From Eoetvoesia sp035555955 (GTDB lineage Bacteria; Pseudomonadota; Gammaproteobacteria; Burkholderiales; Burkholderiaceae_B), in the NCBI RefSeq assembly GCF_035555955.1, contig NZ_DATMGA010000066.1:186001-250000 (forward strand): 64,000 nucleotides of DNA, in the 5' to 3' direction. Position numbers and translations under genes: made by a program. Of the stretch, positions 26,568 through 35,502 are shown in pieces (position 1 is the first letter of the stretch; every line of letters begins with the position of its first letter). The notes under the pieces are model-generated. The model saw only the letters and a list, made by a program, of their open reading frames with translations. It had not been told where the DNA came from and made no database searches.

Positions 26568-27251
26568 ATGAAACTACTCGTGGTTGAAGACGAGATAAAA
26601 ACCGGCGAGTACGTGCGTCAGGGTTTGGTGGAGTCGGGTTTTGTGGTCGATCTGGCTCGAACCGGCCTGGATGGTCATCATTTAGCCCTAACTGAATCCT
26701 ATGACTTGATTATCCTGGACGTCATGCTGCCCGACGTTGATGGTTGGCGCATTGTGCAAGCGCTACGCGCGGCGAAATCGGTCACGCCGGTTCTATTTTT
26801 GACGGCGCGCGACAGTGTGGAAGATCGTGTAAAAGGCTTGGAACTGGGTGCCGATGACTATCTGATCAAACCCTTCGCCTTTGCGGAGCTGCTCGCCCGC
26901 GTACGTACTTTGCTGCGCCGGGGCTCCACCTCGGTGTTAAGCGATCAACTGCAGGTCGCCGATCTCGTGCTGGATATTTCGCGTCGACGCGCCAGCCGCA
27001 AAGAAGTGCGCATCAATCTAACCAACAAAGAATTTGCACTTCTGGAGCTATTGGTGCGGCGCCAGGGCGAGGTGCTGCCCCGTTCGCTGATCGCGTCCCA
27101 AGTCTGGGACATGAACTTTGACAGCGACACCAACGTCATTGACGTGGCGATCCGGCGCCTGCGCGCCAAAATCGATGACGCATACGAGCCCAAGCTTATT
27201 CATACAGTACGCGGCATGGGCTATATGCTTGATGTCAGCGGCACGACCTGA
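26568..27251 (+). CDS. copR: Copper-responsive response regulator CopR
   Basis: 227-aa OmpR/PhoB-family regulator. The receiver domain has the acidic pair EDE at residues 7-9, phospho-acceptor Asp in LIILDVMLPDVDG, and Lys in DDYLIKPFAF. The C-terminal winged helix ends in HTVRGMGYMLD. It is followed 3 bp later by copS and is divergent from copA with a cop box between, so copper regulation is well supported. Confidence 0.93.
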   Translation: MKLLVVEDEIKTGEYVRQGLVESGFVVDLARTGLDGHHLALTESYDLIILDVMLPDVDGWRIVQALRAAKSVTPVLFLTARDSVEDRVKGLELGADDYLIKPFAFAELLARVRTLLRRGSTSVLSDQLQVADLVLDISRRRASRKEVRINLTNKEFALLELLVRRQGEVLPRSLIASQVWDMNFDSDTNVIDVAIRRLRAKIDDAYEPKLIHTVRGMGYMLDVSGTT

Positions 27252-27254
27252 GCC

Positions 27255-28667
27255 ATGACGTGCCGTCCCGCGTCGCTGGCCCTGCGCTTGACCGTCTCCA
27301 TTGGAGCGGTCATTACAGTCGTGCTGCTGGCGTTTGGATTGATCGTCGAACAGTCCATTAATACTCATTTCGTGCAGCAGGATGTCGATGAACTGAATGC
27401 GGTGGTGCAGTCCGTGGCCCAGTCGCTTTCAGCGCAAAAGCCAGGAGAAAGCAACGAAGCCCTCACGCGCCGATTGGCTGGCGCGATCTCGGGCCAGCAC
27501 AACGCGCAATTTCTTCTGTCCGAGCCAGATGGAACCGTAATCTACGCGACACCCAACTCGGATCTCGAACGTTTCATGCAGTTGGCGTCGGTTGTCGACA
27601 AGATTGATGCCGACTCGGTAAGCATCTGGCGAGACCAGCAGCAGGCATACCGGGGGGCAATTGTGCAACTCATGGGCAACGACATTGCGCAGAGGCAGTC
27701 TTTGATCCTGGCGGTCGCCACTGGTATCAATTTTCATTTGCACTACCTAGAGAGTTTTCGAAGCTACTTGAGGCTGATTGCCGTGGCGGCGTGCTTGATT
27801 GCAATTCTAGCTACATGGTTTGCCGTATATCGCGGCCACGCACCAATACGACGCATCAGCCGGGAAATCCAGCGCATCAAATCGGATCAGCTGCATATTC
27901 GACTGGCGCCCGAAACTGTGCCGGTCGAGTTGACGGAGCTGGCGGTATCGTTCAATGACATGCTGGATCGCATTGAGGGCGTCTTTCGCCGACTCTCCAA
28001 TTTCTCGGCCGATATCGCCCATGAGCTGCGTACTCCTATTACCAATTTGAAGACACAAACGGAAGTGGCACTGTCTCAAGCACGCAGCATTGAGCAATAT
28101 CGCGAAATTCTGTACTCCAATCTGGAGGAGTACGAGCGGATGGCGAAAATGGTGGGCGACATGCTGTTTTTGGCCCAAGCGGACAATAAGCTGCTTAAAC
28201 CCGAGTTCATTGCGATCAACCTCGCCGCGGAAGTACAAAGCCTGTTCGATTATTTCGAAGCTTGGGCTGAAGAGCAAATGGTCAGGCTCATCTTGATTGG
28301 GCACGGCATTGAGGTGCAAGGGGATAGGCTTATGATACGCCGCGCCCTGAGTAATCTTCTGTCCAACGCCATTCGCAACACACCTAAATCAGGCGCGGTA
28401 ACCGTGTCGGTGAGTTCGACTCCTGACAAAGCCGTGCTTCGGGTAGAAAATCCAGCATCCGCGATATTACCCGAGCATCTGCCACATCTTTTTGAGCGCT
28501 TCTATCGACCCGATGCTTCGAGGCAGCGTAGCGGCGAGGGTGCCGGACTGGGATTGGCGATCGTTAAATCCATCGTTGAGGCGCACGGCGGATCCATTAA
28601 TGTGTCCGCATCGGACAACCTAATTACCTTCGAAATAACTCTGCCCACTCTAATGCATCTCGGATAA
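27255..28667 (+). CDS. copS: Copper sensor histidine kinase CopS
   Basis: 470-aa heavy-metal sensor kinase: transmembrane helix at about residues 9-32, periplasmic sensor, second helix at about 172-190, HAMP domain, HisKA with FSADIAHELRTPITN (phosphorylated His), N box LLSNAIRNTP, and G2 box GEGAGLGLAIVKSIVEAHGG. It starts 3 bp after copR and should phosphorylate it. Confidence 0.93.
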   Translation: MTCRPASLALRLTVSIGAVITVVLLAFGLIVEQSINTHFVQQDVDELNAVVQSVAQSLSAQKPGESNEALTRRLAGAISGQHNAQFLLSEPDGTVIYATPNSDLERFMQLASVVDKIDADSVSIWRDQQQAYRGAIVQLMGNDIAQRQSLILAVATGINFHLHYLESFRSYLRLIAVAACLIAILATWFAVYRGHAPIRRISREIQRIKSDQLHIRLAPETVPVELTELAVSFNDMLDRIEGVFRRLSNFSADIAHELRTPITNLKTQTEVALSQARSIEQYREILYSNLEEYERMAKMVGDMLFLAQADNKLLKPEFIAINLAAEVQSLFDYFEAWAEEQMVRLILIGHGIEVQGDRLMIRRALSNLLSNAIRNTPKSGAVTVSVSSTPDKAVLRVENPASAILPEHLPHLFERFYRPDASRQRSGEGAGLGLAIVKSIVEAHGGSINVSASDNLITFEITLPTLMHLG

Positions 28668-28694
28668 CGCTGCGACCAGGCTGCGGCAACACCA

Positions 28695-29055
28695 CTAAGC
28701 TAACCCATGCCCAAAATGAGCGGGCCAGTCGTAGCGTACCGTGCGGTTATACCGTTCGATATAGGCGTTCTGCTGCGGCATGCCTGGTTGGATAAATTGC
28801 AATGTGATGTGGCGCTTTTCCGCCCAGGGCATCAGCGCCGAACGTTTGATCGTTTGTTGCGCCATCTCACGTCGGTGAGATGGCTTCACCACTTTTTTCA
28901 ATGGCCTCCTTCAGGATTTCGGCCTTGAGCCGTTCCTCTGCATACATCTTTTTCAGCCGGGCGTTCTCCGCCTCCAGCTCTTTCATGTGTGTCATCAGGC
29001 CAGCATCCATGCCGCCGTACTTGGCGCGCCATTTATAGAACGTAGCGCTGCTCAT
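28695..29055 (-). pseudogene. IS3-family transposase remnant (orfA and deleted orfB)
   Basis: A decayed IS3-family element. An OrfA C-terminal part (ATFYKWRAKYGGMD, then a Leu-zipper-like KELEAENARLKKMY) reaches a GAAAAAAG slippery site, where OrfB begins in another frame (KKVVKPSHRREMAQQ). OrfB then jumps directly to its C-terminal part (PQQNAYIERYNRTVRYDW), so the middle with two DDE Asp residues is deleted; the 3' end is also missing. It marks an edge or rearrangement point of the copper island. Confidence 0.85.
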
Positions 29056-29100
29056 GCTTTAAGACCGTTCCTTTTCTGGGGGATTACCTATCCTCGTCCA

Positions 29101-30318
29101 TCAGCTCGAACGTAGACCTGCTAGTGAATGGCTCGCCAAGGTTGCGAGTGCGATAGCGCAGAAGCCGGCGCCTGCGTAGAACGTGGCGGCTGCGCCCATT
29201 TTTTCCCAGAGTAGACCCGCAAAAACGCTGGCAAAGAGCATGGCAACGCCGCTCACAAGGTTGAAGAATCCGTAAGCAGTACCTCTCAGGTGGGGCGGTG
29301 CGGCATTCGCCACCATGGTGGCAAGCAAGCCCTGGGTCGCTCCCAGATGAACTCCCCACAGCAAAATACCGGCTGTGATGATGGTCCAGTGCTGCCCCAT
29401 GGCTAGCAATAGGTCGGCTGCAATCAGCATCACCAGGCCTAGCGCCAACAGAGCTTGGTGGCTCATATGGTCTGAGAGTTTTCCAAAAGGGTAGGCCGAC
29501 ACAGAGAACGCGAGATTCATGGCCACGATAGCCAGTGGCACGAGAGCGATGGGGATGCCGCTGTCCTGGGTTCGCAGGATCAGAAAGGCCTCGCTGAAGC
29601 GGGCCAGGGTGAAGACTGCGCCGATGCCCACCACCCACCAGTAACTGGCTGGCATTCGGCGCAGGCTTTCGCGGCGGATCGGAATAGTGCGTTTTACTTT
29701 TTGTGTAGAAGTAGGCTCCCGCAGGCCGAAGACTAGGAGCAGGACACAAGCTGCTCCAGGAATCACAGCCACCCAAAAGACCGTGCGGAAGTGATCCGCC
29801 CAGATCAGCATGAAACCCACGGCTAGCAGCGGCCCCAAGGCGGCGCCGACCGCATCCAGCGCCTGTCGTAGGCCGAAGGCTGCGCCACGGATCTCCGGGG
29901 GGCTCAGGTCAGCGACCAGCGCGTCGCGTGGTGCGCCGCGCACGCCCTTGCCGATGCGATCCAGCAGGCGTGCCGCAAACACCACGCCGATTGTGGGCGC
30001 CAGCGCAAACAACGGCTTGGTCAGCGCTGCGAGCGCGTAACCAAAGACCGCCAATCCCTTGCGCTTGCCCAGGTAGTCGCTGAGGGCACCGGAGAACACC
30101 TTGATGATGAGCGCGGTAGATTCGGCGATACCTTCGATCCAGCCGACCTCCAGGGCGCTGGCGCCTAGCGTGGTCACCATAAACATGGGCAGCAGACTGT
30201 GGATGAGTTCCGACGAGACATCCATCAACAGACTGACGAAACCCAAAACCCAGACCCCATGTGGGATACTTTTTGAGGGTGGGTTGTAGGTTCTAGTCTC
30301 CGTCACACCGGATTGCAT
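29101..30318 (-). CDS. MFS transporter
   Basis: 405-aa major facilitator with about 12 hydrophobic helices. The MFS signature appears in FSGALSDYLGKRKG and the second-half repeat in YPFGKLSDHMSHQ; DRIGKGVRGAPRDALVADLSP is a conserved loop in this subfamily. It lies 51 bp downstream of the PAP2 gene on the same strand. The substrate is unknown; island location suggests a role in metal stress but nothing in the sequence proves it. Confidence 0.88.
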   Translation of the reverse strand: MQSGVTETRTYNPPSKSIPHGVWVLGFVSLLMDVSSELIHSLLPMFMVTTLGASALEVGWIEGIAESTALIIKVFSGALSDYLGKRKGLAVFGYALAALTKPLFALAPTIGVVFAARLLDRIGKGVRGAPRDALVADLSPPEIRGAAFGLRQALDAVGAALGPLLAVGFMLIWADHFRTVFWVAVIPGAACVLLLVFGLREPTSTQKVKRTIPIRRESLRRMPASYWWVVGIGAVFTLARFSEAFLILRTQDSGIPIALVPLAIVAMNLAFSVSAYPFGKLSDHMSHQALLALGLVMLIAADLLLAMGQHWTIITAGILLWGVHLGATQGLLATMVANAAPPHLRGTAYGFFNLVSGVAMLFASVFAGLLWEKMGAAATFYAGAGFCAIALATLASHSLAGLRSS

Positions 30319-30369
30319 GATCTCGGTTCCTTCTTTGGGCCTTCGCCGTCAGTAATATGGTGAGTGTGC

Positions 30370-30963
30370 TCAGCGTTTGACCCAACCACACGCGATCAGC
30401 GGTGAAAATATCTTACGGTGAATCAGGGTTGCCAGGTGGAAGGCGGGAGGCAGATACCAAAAGGCAGTGCGTAGCGATAGCCAGGTGCTTGCCACCGCAA
30501 CAAGGCCGGCGCCCACCATGTCTAGCGGGAAATGCACCCCGAGATAGATGCGCGACCACGCAAGTGGGACCCCGAGAAGGGCCAGCCCCGTGCCTAGGTT
30601 GTGCCGCCCTTGTGCAAGGAAGCTGAACGCAACGGCCCACCACAAGGTCAGATGGTCGCTTGGAAAAGATGAATCGGGTGCGTGAGCAATCAAGGTATGA
30701 CCCAGATAAACCATGAAGGGGCGTGGATGCCACCAGAATAGGCTGATCAGTTGATTGGCGAACAGCCCCAGTATTGCGCTTGCCGTTGCGACCAATAGGA
30801 GCTGCCGTGTACGGGCTCCGCCGTAGAGCCAACCAATTCCGATCAGTGCCGGTATCGCCCAGATGAGGTCCCTAGCCAGAAAAATGGCGATGGAAAGAAT
30901 GAGGTGGTCTGGGTGGTCTGGTGCGTTAAGCCACAGGAAGAGTGACTGGTTGATAGCTTCCAT
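30370..30963 (-). CDS. PAP2-family (undecaprenyl-pyrophosphatase-like) membrane phosphatase
   Basis: 197-aa integral-membrane phosphatase with PAP2 motifs in order: HPRPFM, SSFPSDH and SRIYLGVHFPLDM. The pattern resembles BcrC/YbjG-type undecaprenyl pyrophosphatases, which recycle the cell-wall lipid carrier. It forms a likely two-gene unit with the MFS transporter. The exact lipid substrate is inferred. Confidence 0.85.
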   Translation of the reverse strand: MEAINQSLFLWLNAPDHPDHLILSIAIFLARDLIWAIPALIGIGWLYGGARTRQLLLVATASAILGLFANQLISLFWWHPRPFMVYLGHTLIAHAPDSSFPSDHLTLWWAVAFSFLAQGRHNLGTGLALLGVPLAWSRIYLGVHFPLDMVGAGLVAVASTWLSLRTAFWYLPPAFHLATLIHRKIFSPLIACGWVKR

Positions 30964-31184
30964 GGAACCTACGTGCCCCTGCTTTGAAATGACCTGTTCT
31001 CACGGCCGAAGTTGTTCGCGGCAGAAAGTTTACAAGGCCTGACTTAGCGCAGACTGAGGGAAAGTTGCTATCCAGGGAGGCGCGGATCCTGTCAGTAATC
31101 TTGGAAGGTTCCTCAGCCTGTCCTAAGTCGCCCCCCGTAGTCTCTCCACTGTGCAATTCCTGCGTTTCTTTTGGAGAGTCCACC

Positions 31185-31238
31185 ATGAACCGTTACATCA
31201 AACCTACCATTGCGGCTATCGGAGATACACGATCATGA
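31185..31238 (+). CDS. Possible 17-aa leader ORF coupled to the next gene
   Basis: ATG with a strong GGAGAG ribosome site 7 nt upstream, encoding MNRYIKPTIAAIGDTRS. Its TGA overlaps the ATG of the following truncated gene as ATGA. It may be a leader peptide, or the front of another gene joined here by deletion; the first residues look like the start of a signal peptide. Confidence 0.35.
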   Translation: MNRYIKPTIAAIGDTRS

Positions 31239-31408
31239 ATATCTCACCTTTGAATACGATGGACTCGAACGACTGGTTCGTGAAGGTTCCCGCGATCACG
31301 CTATCCTTTTGGATTATCAAGATCATGTCCACTACAGTGGGCGAAACCGCTGCAGATTTCCTGGCGGTGAACGCAGGACTGGGGCAGGTGTCACCTTTCG
31401 CCACATAG
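31235..31408 (+). pseudogene. Truncated COG4705-type membrane protein gene
   Basis: About 50 residues match the N-terminus of COG4705 membrane-anchored proteins (KVPAITLSFWIIKIMSTTVGETAADFL, spanning about residues 17-43), then homology stops and a TAG follows within a few codons. The break coincides with the probable end of the IS21 remnant at about 31389. Full-length relatives have several more helices, so this copy should be inactive. Confidence 0.7.
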
Positions 31409-31472
31409 GAGCCGGGTTTTTTCGGCTTATAGGCGCCATGGCAGCATGCCATAACGAACATCTGCGATGGGT

Positions 31473-32165
31473 TTAATCTTGAGCTATTTTTACGCTATTT
31501 TCGGTCTTTACGCCAGGGGTAAGTACGGTTTTTGGCGTGCGGTACGACTTGCCATCCAGAATGAGGCAATAGGCATTGTGGCGTAATCGATCCAACGTGG
31601 CCGAGGCCAGCAAGCGGTTGCTGGGGAAGGCCTGATCCCACTCAGGAAGATCCAGGTTGCTGGTGACGATGGTGGGCGCGGTTTCATAACGCTCTGCAAT
31701 CAGCTCATGCAGATCTTCGTCCGCCGGCGGCCTGAGGGGCTTGAGTCCGAAGTCATCAATGATCAGCAGCGCGATGCGCGCTAGGCTGGCCAGCTTTCGC
31801 TCATAACCACCGGTAGCACGTGCCGCGTTCAGGCTGGAGGTCAGGTTGGCGCAGGTAGTAAAGAGTACATCAATGCCCTGGCGCACGGCGCAATGGCCAA
31901 GCGCCTGAGCCAGATCAATTGGGGCAATTGATCGAAGTCGAACCGATCCAGCGTTTTCGTGGTGCGGAACGCCGCGCGCCGTAGCCGGGTGGCGTATTTT
32001 TTCTGGTCACGGCGCGCGATCTCATCTTCGATCAGCAGCGCGAGGAACTCGGTATAGGCCAGCTTGCCGTCAATGGCTTGACGATTGCGGGCCTCCAGCG
32101 AGTCCCAGGATGCCCGACAGGCGAAGTTGCTTCAGCTGGGGCGTCAGATTGGGGATGGGGTTCAT
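31473..32165 (-). pseudogene. istB: istB pseudogene (IS21 helper ATPase, Walker A lost)
   Basis: The reading frame begins correctly (MNPIPNLTPQLKQLRLSGIL) but an extra G shifts the frame at about 32105. Further on, sequence jumps at a CAATTG repeat (31916-31929) from the N-terminal region straight to DLAQALGHCAVRQG, which removes the Walker A loop. The C-terminal 137 residues, with LLIIDDFGLKPL (Walker B) and the AERYE segment, remain open. Confidence 0.85.
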
Positions 32166-32188
32166 GATGTACAGCTCCTTTTTGCCGG

Positions 32189-32785
32189 TTAATGACGCGT
32201 CGCGTCAGGGTCGAACAGCGAATGGGCGGGCCGCACGAATCGTGCGTCGGCACCGTAGGGTGAGTCCTGGGCGGCGTTTATTAAGGGCGTTTTGTCATGG
32301 TTACCCGCCAAGATGGTTTTGACGGTGCGGTAATACGGACTAGCGTGATGTAGCGCACGCCCGCAGGCCGCCTCCAGACGCTGGGCGCCGTAAGCCTCCT
32401 TTAAGCGCAAGACGCCTTGCGCCGCACGTAAACGTTCCAGGATGCGATCATTGAGTAAGTGCGCGATGAGTTCATGGCAAGCCGAACCCACCTCGCCCGC
32501 CTGGGCCAGGCACCATTGCCGGTCATGGGCCAGGAATTGCAAGGCCTGGGGCGGCAGGTGGTCACGCACGGTGATGCGTTCGCCAGGGCGTTGACCGCGT
32601 CGATGCGCAGCCACCTGGCGGTAGTCCTCATAGATGGACACCGACCCATCCGTGCAGCGTAACCACAAGGTCTTGCCCACCAGCGTAAAGGGCACCGAGT
32701 ACAAGATGCGCGCGTGCGCGACATGGCAGTCCCGATGCACGCGGAGCGATTGGTTGCAAGCTGAAGTATTGGTTAAAGCAATCAA
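32189..32785 (-). pseudogene. istA: istA pseudogene, C-terminal fragment
   Basis: Only the C-terminal region of an IS21 transposase is recognisable: VHRDCHVAHARILYSVPF through ARFVRPAHSLFDPD. The helix-turn-helix and DDE catalytic core are missing, and residues before VHRDCH do not look like transposase. The end is 24 bp upstream of the istB start, the normal IS21 order. Confidence 0.8.
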
Positions 32786-32796
32786 GGTATCGAAAC

Positions 32797-33048
32797 ATGG
32801 AAATCGTGCTGCGCAAGTGGGGAAATAGCACTGTCGCTGTACTGCCGCCTGTCCTCCTTAAGGCTCTTGACCTGGCTGCGGGTCAGGCTATGACGCTTAA
32901 CGTGACCTCCAGCGGCCAAATAACCTTGTCCAGCAGGTGCATATACACCTTAGAAAAACTCGTCACCATGTGCGATGCAGCCGCGTCTAAGCCTGCGGAT
33001 CTGGCCCTATGGGATACGGCGAAACCCATCGGCAACGAGAGTTGGTAG
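32797..33048 (+). CDS. Orphan MazE/AbrB-type antitoxin
   Basis: 83-aa protein whose N-terminus (MEIVLRKWGNSTVAVLPPVLL) is a SpoVT/AbrB swapped-hairpin DNA-binding domain of the MazE/PemI antitoxin type. An AAGG ribosome site is just upstream. The normal partner, an overlapping MazF-like toxin, is absent: after the TAG no toxin frame follows. It is probably a fragment of a mobile module left next to the IS21 remnant. Confidence 0.7.
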   Translation: MEIVLRKWGNSTVAVLPPVLLKALDLAAGQAMTLNVTSSGQITLSSRCIYTLEKLVTMCDAAASKPADLALWDTAKPIGNESW

Positions 33049-33537
33049 CGACAGCCCGGCATGACACCCAGAGCACCACACTATCCCATGTCACGCAACA
33101 CGCCAGAGTCAGGATCAGAAACAGCATCCTGATCGCATTTTTGAGCCCTTGGAAAGTCCACCACCACACGTCGCAAACGCGGGGAAAGGGCTCGACAACC
33201 ACCTTGACGGTCTGACAGCATATCGAGATGCGCAGAGCAGTGCCGTCTAGTGCTCAACGCCAGGGGAACGGCATGAATGGGAGGCAGCTCTTCCTATTAA
33301 AATTTAGTTGAAAAATACCCATAGTTTTACTTGAATAGACGGCTTCCCAGTCTCCCGATCATATGCTCAAAGTCATTATTTAACATAATATACATTATGC
33401 GTATTTTATCAGGCATTGAACCATGCCGGGAATCCCCGATGACTGCGGCGACCAGCACTGAAACCACTTCCGTGCGGCACTTCACGCGCACGTTCTCAAT
33501 CACTGGTTGCTCCACAAGCGGCAGGCGCTCTCGCGCA
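33049..33537. other. Gene-free stretch with a terminator-like hairpin
   Basis: 489 bp without a convincing gene. At 33109-33132 there is a perfect inverted repeat, TCAGGAT and ATCCTGA with a 10-nt loop, followed by TCGCATTTTTG; it may terminate the antitoxin transcript. The rest is lower-GC debris at the right side of the copper island that I do not recognise. Confidence 0.5.
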
Positions 33538-34017
33538 TCAATCCGCTTCGCCCTTTAGCAAAGCCTTGAACTGCGCGCCGGTCAGCGTGCCGCTGAGCGC
33601 CTTCCGGCTGCCGTCGGCGCGGATGATCAGCGTGCGCGGCGTTTCACCGCCCCAGTGCGGGTCGATCAGGAAATTCATGCGTTGCGGCGATGCCTCGGCG
33701 TAGGCTCGCGCGGGAACGCTTTCCGCGTTTGCGGACTTCAGCCGCCTGGTGATGTCGTTGCGCTGGCCGATGTCGTCGATGTTGACGGTGACCGCGTGAA
33801 CTTCGGTGTCGGCGCCGCCAAGCGATGCGAGTTCGCGCAGATTGGCTTCGCAATAGACGCAATACAGCGACCACAACTCGATGACCCGCACCCCTTGCGC
33901 CGGAGGCTTCAACAACTCCGGCACATCCTTGGCGCGCAGAGGCTCCAGCTCCTGCGCCGCGGAAACCGCCGGAAAAGCCACCAACAGCGAAATAAGCGGA
34001 ATAAACAGTTTCTTCAT
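33538..34017 (-). CDS. TlpA/thioredoxin-like exported protein
   Basis: 159-aa protein with a Sec signal (ending AVSAAQ) and a thioredoxin-like fold carrying CVYC at about residue 54 (LWSLYCVYCEANL). The cis-Pro region is GGETPRTLIIRADG. It likely acts as a periplasmic thiol reductant. Its ATG overlaps the stop of the upstream BNR-repeat gene (ATGA), so the two proteins are a coupled pair, perhaps with the thioredoxin keeping the partner's CDCC cysteines reduced. Confidence 0.85.
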   Translation of the reverse strand: MKKLFIPLISLLVAFPAVSAAQELEPLRAKDVPELLKPPAQGVRVIELWSLYCVYCEANLRELASLGGADTEVHAVTVNIDDIGQRNDITRRLKSANAESVPARAYAEASPQRMNFLIDPHWGGETPRTLIIRADGSRKALSGTLTGAQFKALLKGEAD

Positions 34018-35210
34018 TGGACAGACCCGGCTGCCGGCACCAGGCGGAAACCGCTGCTGGTACTCCACGCCACAAAGGCTTGATTCTTGGCGTTCAAGAG
34101 TAGTTGCGGGGATCCCGCCGCCGCATCGGTGCGGGCGATTTCACGGGCGGCCTCAAAGTGGGCGCCGCCATCGCCCGACTCGCGCACCATGAGCTTCAAG
34201 CCTTCGGCGTCTACCTGGTTCCAGGCGATCCACACCTGCCGGCCCGCCGCCGCGATATCGGCATGGGCCGCGCCAAGCTGCGCAACCGGCTGCAGATGCC
34301 GGGGCGGCTGCCCTGGCTCCAGTTGCCCGTACCAGATGGTCGGAGCATTGTCCTTGGCGGAAAACCAGACAGCGTGGCGCACGCCATCGGCCCCCACTGC
34401 CAGGCCCGGCCCTTGGTGCGGACATGCTTCGACGTGCCATTGTGTATAGGTGGCGCGGGCCGGCTCGTCCACGACGGCGCCGCCGCGCAACAACGCATAG
34501 GTATGGTCGCGGATGTTGCCGGGATAGTCGGCGCGCCAGAAGGCGGCAACACCGCCGTTCGGCGCTTCCGACAACGCAATGCGGCAGCAGTCGCAGCTAT
34601 GGTCGACCAGCTTGTGCTCTGGGCCGAAGCTCTTGCCATGGTCGTTCGACCAGGCGTAGTAGACCGCCGTGCCAAGGTAATCCTTTCCTTGCGAACGGGC
34701 CGCCTCGAAATCGCGCCGGTCTATCCAGGCGATCAGGATGCGCCCCTTGGCATCCACCTTCATCGCATCCAGGCGATGCGTGATTTCGGCGCCGTCGCGA
34801 TGCACCCGGAAGGGCTTGGAAAAATGCTTGCCACCGTCCACCGAGCGGGTGAAGAACACATAGCCCGTGTAGGGCTTGGGCAGCGACTCGGTCCAGCTGA
34901 TGTAGATTTCCCCGCTTTTGCCAAGCGCGATCTTGGGCTTGTCCTCGCCCATGGTGAAAATCGGCATCGCCTGGGCATTGACCATGACGGGCGCGCTCAG
35001 CGTGCGGCCCAGGTCATCCGAGTGGCGCAGCACCAGATGGCCGGCCTTCGCGCCGACCACCCACAGCCGGCCGTCGGGCCCGAAAGCGGCGCTCGTGGCC
35101 ACCCCCGATTCCATGTTGTGGCCGCCCATGTGCATGCCATCGTGGGCAAAAACGCCCCACGGCATCGCCACAAGGGCCAATATCCATAATAAACGTGACA
35201 GTCTGCTCAT
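34014..35210 (-). CDS. Exported BNR-repeat (sialidase-fold) protein with Cys/Met/His motifs
   Basis: 398-aa exported beta-propeller protein. After the signal (ending GVFA) the mature N-terminus is HDGMHMGGHNM, a copper-style His/Met cluster. Asp-box-like repeats occur (SDDLGRTL, SVDGGKHF, SNDHGKSF, SGDGGAHF). A DHSCDCCRIAL motif sits mid-protein. Databases tend to call such proteins sialidases, but the sialidase catalytic Arg triad is not evident; metal binding with the coupled TlpA-like protein is a better working idea. The GAGGTAATGAA ribosome site supports the start. Confidence 0.75.
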   Translation of the reverse strand: MSRLSRLLWILALVAMPWGVFAHDGMHMGGHNMESGVATSAAFGPDGRLWVVGAKAGHLVLRHSDDLGRTLSAPVMVNAQAMPIFTMGEDKPKIALGKSGEIYISWTESLPKPYTGYVFFTRSVDGGKHFSKPFRVHRDGAEITHRLDAMKVDAKGRILIAWIDRRDFEAARSQGKDYLGTAVYYAWSNDHGKSFGPEHKLVDHSCDCCRIALSEAPNGGVAAFWRADYPGNIRDHTYALLRGGAVVDEPARATYTQWHVEACPHQGPGLAVGADGVRHAVWFSAKDNAPTIWYGQLEPGQPPRHLQPVAQLGAAHADIAAAGRQVWIAWNQVDAEGLKLMVRESGDGGAHFEAAREIARTDAAAGSPQLLLNAKNQAFVAWSTSSGFRLVPAAGSVQ

Positions 35211-35369
35211 TTCATTACCTCTATCGGGAGAATACCATCGACGGCCCCTTCCCGCTCTGGCCCGGACAGGCGCCACAAGCTGGCCCGCCACCCGGCGGCC
35301 GGTGCCATGAAGCCCAGGAAACCCGTTGGGGCCGATGGTCAACTCCTCGATAACCCGCTAGAATGAAGA

Positions 35370-35460
35370 CAGGAGATGGCATTCCTCCCACGCTAACCGC
35401 CCGATTCCGGGTTGATGATGCCTACGCTAACCTCGGCAGCCGAGGCCCGTAGGCATTTTT
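35370..35460 (+). ncRNA. Fluoride riboswitch (crcB motif) with terminator platform
   Basis: The aptamer (35370-35426) has the crcB elements: GGAG and CTCC for the pseudoknot, ATGGCATTCCTCC, AACCGC, a CCCG/CGGG hairpin, and TGATGATGCCTACG, with GGCAT pairing ATGCC as P1. The aptamer 3' strand GCCTACG (35420-35426) can instead pair with CGTAGGC (35448-35454), around an inner CCTCGG/CCGAGG stem and followed by ATTTTT: a terminator competing with the aptamer. Fluoride should favour read-through into the MutS-like genes 43 nt downstream. Confidence 0.9.
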
Positions 35461-35502
35461 GCAAGCCCTCGCTGCCGCCAACTGACTCAGTCGGGGCACG
35501 CA

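Larger units (their letters stand above)
31389..32785 (-). mobile_element. Degenerate IS21-family element
   Basis: The probable terminal sequence TGTCACCTTTCGCCAC at 31389 starts with the TG expected of IS21 ends. It is followed on the minus strand by damaged istB (31473-32165) and the C-terminal part of istA (32189-32785). The istA N-terminal half and the other terminus are missing, so the element cannot move by itself. Confidence 0.75.

Noticed and set aside
34014..35210. Calling the BNR-repeat protein a sialidase
   Set aside because: Asp-box-like repeats are present, but the catalytic Arg triad and FRIP-type motif of sialidases are not visible.
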